Shown piece after piece: positions 6,029-10,499 of a stretch of DNA of 10,499 nucleotides. Made by a program: the position numbers and the translations under genes. Position 1 is the first letter of the stretch. Every line of letters begins with the position of its first letter. The DNA is taken from NCBI GenBank assembly GCA_025350365.1, contig JANXXY010000189.1, forward strand, positions 1 through 10,499, written 5' to 3'. The notes under the pieces were generated by a model that was given only the letters and a program-made list of their open reading frames with translations, was not told the DNA's origin and did no database searches. This stretch comes from Bacteroidales bacterium (GTDB taxonomy: Bacteria > Bacteroidota > Bacteroidia > Bacteroidales > JAAUTT01).

Positions 6029-7087
6029 CTATTGTTCCAGTAAAAGTTTGTATAATTCGATATATTCCTTAACATTTTGCTGCCAGGTAAATTGTTGGCT
6101 ATACATAATGGCTTCAACACGGGCTTGCTCTGTAAATTTATTCATTCCATTATTGTATACTTCAAGCATGGCCTCAGGTTCGAACGATTTCCAATAGTAA
6201 GCATGTTTATTCCCAATTTCTGTTAAACTGGTTTGATTGGAACAAAAAACCGGTTTGCCGGCACTCATAGCTTCAATAACAGGTAATCCAAAACCTTCGG
6301 CAATAGAAGGGACAAAAAACGCTTTGCAATTTTGATATAAATATAATTTTTCGGCTTCTGTAATAGGACCGGATAAAATTACCCTTTCTTTTATACCTAA
6401 ATCTATCGAAATATCCTTTACTTTTTTACCATAACCGGTATTGTTATCCCCTGCAATGATTATAGAATGCCCTTCCAGTTTTGTCATAAATGGCATAAGA
6501 ACATGAAAATTCTTTTTTTCCAGAAATTGTCCAATAGCAAAGAAATAAGGTTCTTGAGGAATCCAATATGGCTTTACCGGTTCGCATTTTGGCAGTTGAA
6601 CACCATTGTAAATAATTTTGATGATTTTATTCACGGGAAATTGCAAATGTTTTAAACAGGTCTGGTAGGTGAAGTTCGAAATAAATACAATAGCATCAGC
6701 ATCATTTACATTCGACTGTATCCGTTTCAGATATTTTTTTTGCTTTATTTCATTTTTAGTGAATAGGAAATTGAGATCGTGAATGGTAAGAATGGTCTTT
6801 TTAGCTCCTTTTATCTTGTATGATGGTCCCTGATATGAGGCATGAAACAAATCATATTTCTTAAGGTAGAAGGGAAAATACCGTTTCCAAAATGTAAGAA
6901 TTTCGGCACGCTGATTGGCTAGGAAGCCGTTAACAGGTTTGTTCGCTAACAGAAATGAAAGTTCAAAATCAAATTGAGATGCATCAATCATAGCGGCATC
7001 AAAATCAAGAGCCACCCTCCCCAGACCGCTGTTTGGGGTTTTAATTTTATCAGAACTTATTAATATTTTGAATTTGTTTCCAATCAT
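6029..7087 (-). CDS. GT4-family glycosyltransferase
   Basis: A retaining GT-B glycosyltransferase of about 352 residues, probably cytoplasmic or attached to the inner membrane face, moving a sugar from a nucleotide-sugar to an envelope or exopolysaccharide acceptor. The N-terminal domain has KILISSDKI followed by SGLGRVALDF (glycine-rich loop, residues about 20-29) and TIHDLNF. The C-terminal Rossmann domain has FFAIGQFLEKKN (about 182-193), IIIAGDN and the donor-binding EX7E motif EGFGLPVIE with E264 and E272. The start is taken at 7087-7085 (MIGNKFKIL), because that places the first beta strand at the N-terminus. An upstream ATG would add 15 residues (MCIFPIHAF...) of no clear value. It follows the Crp/Fnr gene by 86 bases on the same strand and may be cotranscribed. 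It is not inside a larger polysaccharide cluster, so donor and acceptor are unknown. Confidence 0.88.
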   Translation of the reverse strand: MIGNKFKILISSDKIKTPNSGLGRVALDFDAAMIDASQFDFELSFLLANKPVNGFLANQRAEILTFWKRYFPFYLKKYDLFHASYQGPSYKIKGAKKTILTIHDLNFLFTKNEIKQKKYLKRIQSNVNDADAIVFISNFTYQTCLKHLQFPVNKIIKIIYNGVQLPKCEPVKPYWIPQEPYFFAIGQFLEKKNFHVLMPFMTKLEGHSIIIAGDNNTGYGKKVKDISIDLGIKERVILSGPITEAEKLYLYQNCKAFFVPSIAEGFGLPVIEAMSAGKPVFCSNQTSLTEIGNKHAYYWKSFEPEAMLEVYNNGMNKFTEQARVEAIMYSQQFTWQQNVKEYIELYKLLLEQ

Positions 7088-7173
7088 ACTCAAACAAACA
7101 ATTGTAAATGCATGAATGGGAAAAATACACACATGTAATCAAACATTTACCAATAAAAATATCGAAAAACTAA

Positions 7174-7875
7174 CTATCCTAATTCACTTATTCGTTCAAG
7201 CTTGACGATATCTAAAATCCTAATTTTTCTCCCGTCAATAGCAATAACACTTTCGCTGGCAAATGCTGATAGAGTACGAATCGCATTTGAGGTTGTCATA
7301 TTTGAGAGATTGGCAATATCCTCGCGTGATAAATAAACTTTCAATGTTTTATCGTCTTTTTCAAAATCATACGTATCCCTTAAAAATAATAATGATTCTG
7401 CCAAGCGTCCACGAATATGTTTTTGAGTGAGTGTAACCGTTCGAAAATAGGAAAACCCAAGTTCGGTAGCGAACGATTTGATAATAACCAGGCTTAGATC
7501 ACTATTCATCCGCAGTAGTTTGTACAATGTCTCACGATCAACACTACAAACGGTGGAATCTTCAATTGCAACAGCCGAGGCATGATGATTCTCTTCGGCA
7601 AACAGAGCACGATACCCTATAAAACCAATGGGCTTTGCTAATCGAACAATTTGTTCTCTGCCACCAACACCTTCCTTAAATACCTTAACTTTTCCTTCCG
7701 AGAGGCAAATCAAACTATTTGGTTTATCTCCTTCTTTGAAAATATAGTCACCCCTTTTATAAAAAGCTGCAGATAACCCGGCATTTAAAATATCTTTTTG
7801 TTCAGTAGTAAGTACGCTGAAAATTGATTTTTTATCTTCCAAAAAGTCGCGACAAACTTCAGTTGAATTAAACAT
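7174..7875 (-). CDS. Crp/Fnr-family transcription regulator
   Basis: A 233-residue cytoplasmic DNA-binding regulator. Residues about 20-112 form the cNMP-type beta-barrel (YIFKEGD, GKVKVFKEG, IGFIGYRALF). Residues about 115-145 form the dimer helix. Residues about 182-222 form the winged helix (LSREDIANLSNMTTSNAIRT). The Arg-Ser/Thr-Ala motif that binds the cAMP phosphate is replaced by HASAV (99-103), and there is no N-terminal Cys cluster (only C9 and C110), so neither cAMP nor an FNR-type 4Fe-4S sensor is supported; the ligand is unknown. In the recognition helix R200 is kept, but the Glu that reads TGTGA in Crp aligns with Ser. An upstream ATG at 7926 would add 17 residues, but the good promoter element at 7903-7910 lies inside that extension, so the start at 7875 is preferred. 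The likely downstream partner is the glycosyltransferase gene. Confidence 0.9.
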   Translation of the reverse strand: MFNSTEVCRDFLEDKKSIFSVLTTEQKDILNAGLSAAFYKRGDYIFKEGDKPNSLICLSEGKVKVFKEGVGGREQIVRLAKPIGFIGYRALFAEENHHASAVAIEDSTVCSVDRETLYKLLRMNSDLSLVIIKSFATELGFSYFRTVTLTQKHIRGRLAESLLFLRDTYDFEKDDKTLKVYLSREDIANLSNMTTSNAIRTLSAFASESVIAIDGRKIRILDIVKLERISELG

Positions 7876-7902
7876 TTTCGATTTTTTATGTTGAAGAACA
7901 TT

Positions 7903-7930
7903 CAAATTTAGTAAAAATTCCAACATTCAA
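7903..7930 (-). promoter_or_regulatory. Promoter of the Crp/Fnr-family gene
   Basis: On the minus strand TTG (7930-7928), 17 bases, then TAAATTTG (7910-7903) match the Bacteroidota consensus TTG-N17-23-TAnnTTTG. The element ends 27 bases before the chosen start codon, giving a short leader. It also decides against the longer start. Confidence 0.6.
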
Positions 7931-7961
7931 AGCGAAAGTAACCATTAAATATAAGATGAAG

Positions 7962-7979
7962 TACTGATTAAAATCAGTA
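7962..7979. promoter_or_regulatory. FNR-box-like palindrome upstream of the Crp/Fnr gene
   Basis: TACTGATT-AA-AATCAGTA is a perfect palindrome with 8-bp arms. Its core TGAT-N4-ATCA matches the core of the FNR box (TTGAT-N4-ATCAA). Its centre is about 60 bases upstream of the -7 element, close to where Crp/Fnr proteins bind as upstream activators. Autoregulation is an inference. Confidence 0.45.
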
Positions 7980-8035
7980 TTTAACAACAATGGGAAAACT
8001 TCGTAAAATTCTCAAGGCTTACGGTAATTCTTAAT

Positions 8036-8055
8036 TGAAGGTGTTTGAAGGCGTT
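8036..8055. repeat. Ten-base tandem duplication at the end of the barrel gene
   Basis: TGAAGGTGTT and TGAAGGCGTT follow each other directly with one difference, and run into the stop codon of the outer-membrane protein gene. It is a small local duplication with no visible effect on the reading frame. Confidence 0.4.
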
Positions 8056-8716
8056 AGAACATTAACCCTAAATGGACTTCAAAACAATGCATTACAGTTT
8101 TTTCTGTTGCGGTGTCGTAATTATCAGTCACATCAGTAAAGCCATTCATATAAGTTATACCAACTACTGCAGCGGTATTTCCAACAATTTTATATTCCAG
8201 TCCCGCCGAAATATGATAGGCCATATAAAACAAATTAATCTCCTTCCCTACTCCTGCTTTGGAAAGAGAAATAGCTTTTACGTTTGCAGTCGATTTTACA
8301 TTCACCATCGGATCGACACCAAGATCCACAAAATAAGTACTATATCCTATCTCAGTGGATCGAAGCTTAAGCCCCAAAGGTACATGTAAATACTGCAAAT
8401 TATAAGTAACATCCCCGGGAGTAAGTGTTTTATCCCCATCGCTTGTGCGAAGAATTTTGCCTTCATTATAATTCAGAACGCCTCCGATGGTATGAATTGA
8501 AATTCCAGTAGAAAAGGCATAATGAGGGGCAAAAAAATTGTCAATCGTTAGTCCGGCATTTATCCCATAATGAGTTCCGTTGCCGGAAATCCGCGACACA
8601 TCGCTTTTCATCCATGACACACCGGGATTTGCGAATACACCAAAACGAATTTGTTGAGCGCTAGCACATTGTACCAGCACAACAATAAAAACAATAGAAA
8701 GCAGTTTTTTATTCAT
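8054..8716 (-). CDS. PorT-like outer-membrane beta-barrel protein
   Basis: The 220-residue protein has a signal peptide (MNKKLLSIVFIVVLVQCASA, cleavage before QQ). The mature part alternates polar and apolar residues as in an 8-10-stranded barrel: IRFGVFANPGVSW, YGINAGLTI, YAFSTGISI, LQYLHVPLGLKLR, YFVDLGVDPMVNV, MAYHISAGLEYKI and AAVVGITYMNGF. The chain ends VHLGLMF with a terminal Phe, as expected for a barrel folded by the BAM machinery. The stretch LQYLHVPLGLKL is typical of Bacteroidota OMP_b-brl_2/PorT-type barrels. That family is broad, and this should not be taken as the type IX secretion protein PorT itself. It is divergent from gldB across 99 bases, with a TAnnTTTG element on its own side. 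Confidence 0.85.
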   Translation of the reverse strand: MNKKLLSIVFIVVLVQCASAQQIRFGVFANPGVSWMKSDVSRISGNGTHYGINAGLTIDNFFAPHYAFSTGISIHTIGGVLNYNEGKILRTSDGDKTLTPGDVTYNLQYLHVPLGLKLRSTEIGYSTYFVDLGVDPMVNVKSTANVKAISLSKAGVGKEINLFYMAYHISAGLEYKIVGNTAAVVGITYMNGFTDVTDNYDTATEKTVMHCFEVHLGLMF

Positions 8717-8770
8717 ATCTTAATTTTATTTTTTGATTGAAATTTATCACTAATTCTTAGTTTTACAATA

Positions 8771-8778
8771 CAAATTTA
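8771..8778 (-). promoter_or_regulatory. Putative -7 element for the outer-membrane barrel gene
   Basis: TAAATTTG on the minus strand matches TAnnTTTG and lies 54 bases before the start codon. The nearest TTG upstream (8806-8804) is 25 bases away, slightly long. For gldB on the other strand only a one-mismatch form, TAGTTTTA (8758-8765), is seen. Confidence 0.5.
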
Positions 8779-8815
8779 TTGATTTTCTCTGAATTGATTT
8801 ATACAAAATTTTACT

Positions 8816-9850
8816 ATGTTCCGAATTAATTTTTCTCTTCCGTCAATCGTTTTATTCATTTTCATTTTACATGGATGCTCCTGCAACCGAAAAGATAAAT
8901 CGGGTAATACTGACGTTAAAACCGAAACAAAAAAGCCAATCACCATAAAAGTTGACAGGTTTGAACAGGATCTTTTTAGTATAAACGTTGATTCAATTCC
9001 AAACTATATACCACAATTAAAAAATAAGTATGGTGAGTTCTTCGATTTATTCAATTTTAAGATTGTAAACCTGGGATCAAGCGACGATAAGCGTTATCCT
9101 GAAGCTTTAAAACGCTTCATCACCGATTATTATATGAACCTTAATTACCGCAAAGTGATGGAAGTTTATCCTAACTTGAACGGATTAAACAATGACCTTT
9201 CAAAGGCATTTACATTATTCCACGAAAAATTTCCGGATCGGAAGATACCTCGAATAATAACATGTATTTCAGGATGGAACCAGTCCATAGTAACTACCGA
9301 TAGCGTTATCGGTATCGCCCTTGATAAATACCTGGGGCGCAAAAGCGAATATTATCAAAAACTTCAGCTCGATAAATACCTGTGCTATAGCATGCAACGG
9401 GAGTACATATTGCCTGACTGCATGCGAGACTGGGGATATACCGAATTTGAATTTAAGGACTCGGCAAATAGTATATTGAATAACATGCTGTACGAAGCAA
9501 AAATTATCTATTTTACAAAAAAAATGCTTCCTGAAGCCAATGATACCCTGATATTTGGATACACACCCAACCAACTAAAATGGTGTAAAAACAATACGAA
9601 GGAGATGTGGATCTATCTGGTAGAACATAAATTGCTATTTTCTACCCAATATTTGTTAATAAGAAAATTGGTTTATCCTGCTCCTTTTACATCAATATTT
9701 TCAAAAGAGTCGCCTGGCCGGGCTGCTGTTTGGCTTGGATACCAGATTATTGAAGCATACATGGAAGCCAACAAAGATGTTACTTTGCCGCAACTAATGA
9801 AAGATTCGGACTTCCAAAAGATACTTCAGAGGTCTAACTTTAAGCCATAA
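8816..9850 (+). CDS. gldB: GldB-family lipoprotein
   Basis: The protein has 344 residues. The N-terminus is a lipoprotein signal with lipobox LHGC, so C21 should be lipidated and the protein anchored to a membrane facing the periplasm. After a polar linker (22-42) comes the GldB opening IKVDRFEQDLFSI (44-56), then a mostly helical body with RIITCISGWNQS (146-157), LDKYLG (169-174), and near the C-terminus ESPGRAAVWLGYQIIEAYM (298-316). GldB is required for gliding in Flavobacterium johnsoniae, but homologues occur widely in non-gliding Bacteroidota, so motility is not implied. The usual partner gldC is not beside it; its neighbours are an outer-membrane barrel gene (divergent) and a ferredoxin gene (convergent). 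The end of the domain recalls DUF2268-type proteins, but no HExxH motif is seen. A chosen start further downstream would lose the signal. Confidence 0.88.
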   Translation: MFRINFSLPSIVLFIFILHGCSCNRKDKSGNTDVKTETKKPITIKVDRFEQDLFSINVDSIPNYIPQLKNKYGEFFDLFNFKIVNLGSSDDKRYPEALKRFITDYYMNLNYRKVMEVYPNLNGLNNDLSKAFTLFHEKFPDRKIPRIITCISGWNQSIVTTDSVIGIALDKYLGRKSEYYQKLQLDKYLCYSMQREYILPDCMRDWGYTEFEFKDSANSILNNMLYEAKIIYFTKKMLPEANDTLIFGYTPNQLKWCKNNTKEMWIYLVEHKLLFSTQYLLIRKLVYPAPFTSIFSKESPGRAAVWLGYQIIEAYMEANKDVTLPQLMKDSDFQKILQRSNFKP

Positions 9851-9877
9851 AAAAAGTCCTCCATCAAGGCGGACTTT
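9849..9877 (-). terminator. Intrinsic terminator of the ferredoxin gene
   Basis: On the minus strand AAAGTCC-G-CC, loop TTGAT, GG-A-GGACTTT form a 9-bp stem with one mismatch, followed by a run of T (seven in all, 9855-9849). It lies 27 bases past the ferredoxin stop and abuts the gldB stop. On the plus strand the hairpin is the same but followed only by TTTACACTATTTT, so it would end gldB transcripts less well. Confidence 0.8.
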
Positions 9878-9903
9878 ACACTATTTTCAGACAGATGAAT
9901 TGA

Positions 9904-10071
9904 TTAAGCCGGATGAATAGCTTCTACCGGACAAACATCAGCACATGCACCACAATCGGTGCACAATTCCGGATCTATCTTATAAATATCTCCTTCAGAG
10001 ATTGCTTCAACAGGACATTCGTTGATGCAAGTACCACATGCTGTGCAGTCGTTGCTAATTTTGTGTGCCAT
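9904..10071 (-). CDS. 2[4Fe-4S] ferredoxin, clostridial type
   Basis: This 55-residue soluble electron carrier is complete. Two cluster motifs are seen: C9-x2-C12-x2-C15-x3-C19-P and C37-x2-C40-x2-C43-x3-C47-P. Each first-three-Cys motif supplies three ligands to one cluster and the fourth comes from the other motif, as in bacterial 8Fe ferredoxins. Length and charge (acidic, no signal peptide) fit the family. Such ferredoxins serve low-potential electron transfer, for example with pyruvate:ferredoxin oxidoreductase, which suggests anaerobic or microaerobic metabolism; the partner is not in this window. The start ATG (10071-10069) opens MAHKISNDCTACG, the common start of the family. It is a single-gene unit with its own promoter and terminator. 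Confidence 0.95.
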   Translation of the reverse strand: MAHKISNDCTACGTCINECPVEAISEGDIYKIDPELCTDCGACADVCPVEAIHPA

Positions 10072-10099
10072 TTCGAATAATTTTTAAGTTAATAGAATG

Positions 10100-10107
10100 C
10101 AAAAATA
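10100..10107 (-). promoter_or_regulatory. Putative -7 element of the ferredoxin promoter
   Basis: TATTTTTG on the minus strand matches TAnnTTTG and lies 28 bases before the start codon. A TTG about 16 bases further upstream gives a near-standard spacing. Confidence 0.55.
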
Positions 10108-10206
10108 TCTCAAATTTTTCAATCAATATCATTTTTGGTGTATTTTGAAATGAATATAAATAAGTAACTATTTTCCTGTTACTCTACTTTCCTGCTTTTC
10201 TGCTAT

Positions 10207-10499
10207 TTAAAAATCCAAATTAAGTGAAAAATAAAAAATACGAGGCAAAATAACCTTATTTTCAATGCCCCAAGCCCAATCGAAACGCATAAAATAACCC
10301 AACAATTGAGCGCGTAAACCAAATCCATACCCATAAACAATGGGACTGCGGTTTGAATCAAGCGTTACGGTTACCGATCCATTTGTAATAATATCATGAT
10401 CGTAGGCGTTTTTTCCAGAAAAAGGTGTTAACCCCGCCCATGCAGAACCTACATCAAAAAAACCGACCGCCTGAAGACTCGACCAAAAGCTAGAACTGA
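10207..10499 (-). CDS. C-terminal end of an Omp85/BamA-like outer-membrane barrel protein (partial)
   Basis: Only the last 96 residues are in the window; the 5' part lies beyond base 10499. The visible part has FFDVGSAWAG, a loop with TPFSGKNAYDHD, then closing strands YGYGFGLRAQLLGYFMRFDW and WGIENKVILPRIFYFSLNLDF, ending in a terminal Phe as a beta-signal. The FDVGSAW and GxGFGLR...D.AWG pattern is that of the last strands of the bacterial surface antigen (Omp85-type) barrel. In Bacteroidota such ends also occur on large proteins with N-terminal TolB/PD40 repeats, so the full architecture cannot be told. It lies upstream of the ferredoxin gene on the same strand with a 135-base gap that holds the ferredoxin promoter. 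Confidence 0.75.
   Translation of the reverse strand, partial: SSSFWSSLQAVGFFDVGSAWAGLTPFSGKNAYDHDIITNGSVTVTLDSNRSPIVYGYGFGLRAQLLGYFMRFDWAWGIENKVILPRIFYFSLNLDF

Noticed and set aside
7088..7132. Upstream start for the glycosyltransferase
   Set aside because: It adds 15 residues (MCIFPIHAF...) before the natural first beta strand; the start at 7087 fits the family better, though this is not proven.
7876..7926. Upstream start for the Crp/Fnr regulator
   Set aside because: The likely promoter -7 element lies within this stretch, so it should not be translated.
8072..8389. Plus-strand open frame of 105 codons
   Set aside because: It is antisense to the outer-membrane barrel gene, which has a signal peptide and strand pattern; the plus frame has no domain features.
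1..10499. CRISPR array, tRNA or rRNA genes, prophage genes
   Set aside because: No regularly spaced repeats of CRISPR length, no cloverleaf or rRNA-like sequence and no phage-like proteins were noticed on either strand.

Overview
The window comes from the chromosome of a Bacteroidota bacterium, most likely in the Bacteroidales/Marinilabiliales range; that finer placement is an inference. The signs are a MurF-alanine racemase fusion, a GldB-type lipoprotein, a PorT-like outer-membrane barrel, low G+C, almost no Shine-Dalgarno sequences, and several matches to the Bacteroidota -7 promoter element TAnnTTTG. No complete mobile element, CRISPR array, rRNA or tRNA was seen.

Layout: (1) 1-276 has no gene but is rich in short repeats and hairpins. 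(2) 277-2284 (-) is a two-gene unit: a conserved protein of unknown function whose end overlaps the start of a secreted M28 zinc aminopeptidase by 8 bases. (3) 2364-4826 (+), divergent from it, encodes the murF-alr fusion, which joins D-alanine supply to the last cytoplasmic step of peptidoglycan precursor assembly. (4) 4827-6028 looks like a small accessory or scar region. It holds diverged direct repeats, an AT-rich exported serine-hydrolase-like gene, a 10-base tandem repeat, and remnants of a DUF4160/DUF2442 gene pair: only the tail of the first and the head of the second survive. The second remnant breaks off at a perfect hairpin. (5) 6029-7875 (-) has a Crp/Fnr-family regulator followed by a GT4 glycosyltransferase. 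The regulator has a good promoter and an FNR-box-like palindrome upstream. (6) 8054-8716 (-) is an outer-membrane beta-barrel protein, divergent from gldB at 8816-9850 (+). (7) 9849-10499 (-) holds a strong intrinsic terminator, a 55-residue 2[4Fe-4S] ferredoxin missed by ORF callers with a larger size cutoff, and the C-terminal end of an Omp85-like barrel that runs off the window.

Most genes serve the cell envelope: peptidoglycan, sugar transfer, outer-membrane barrels and a lipoprotein. I found no clearly new multi-gene system. The points most worth a second look are the DUF4160/DUF2442 scar with its hairpin boundary and neighbouring hydrolase, the palindrome upstream of the Crp/Fnr gene, and the unknown protein coupled to the M28 peptidase.
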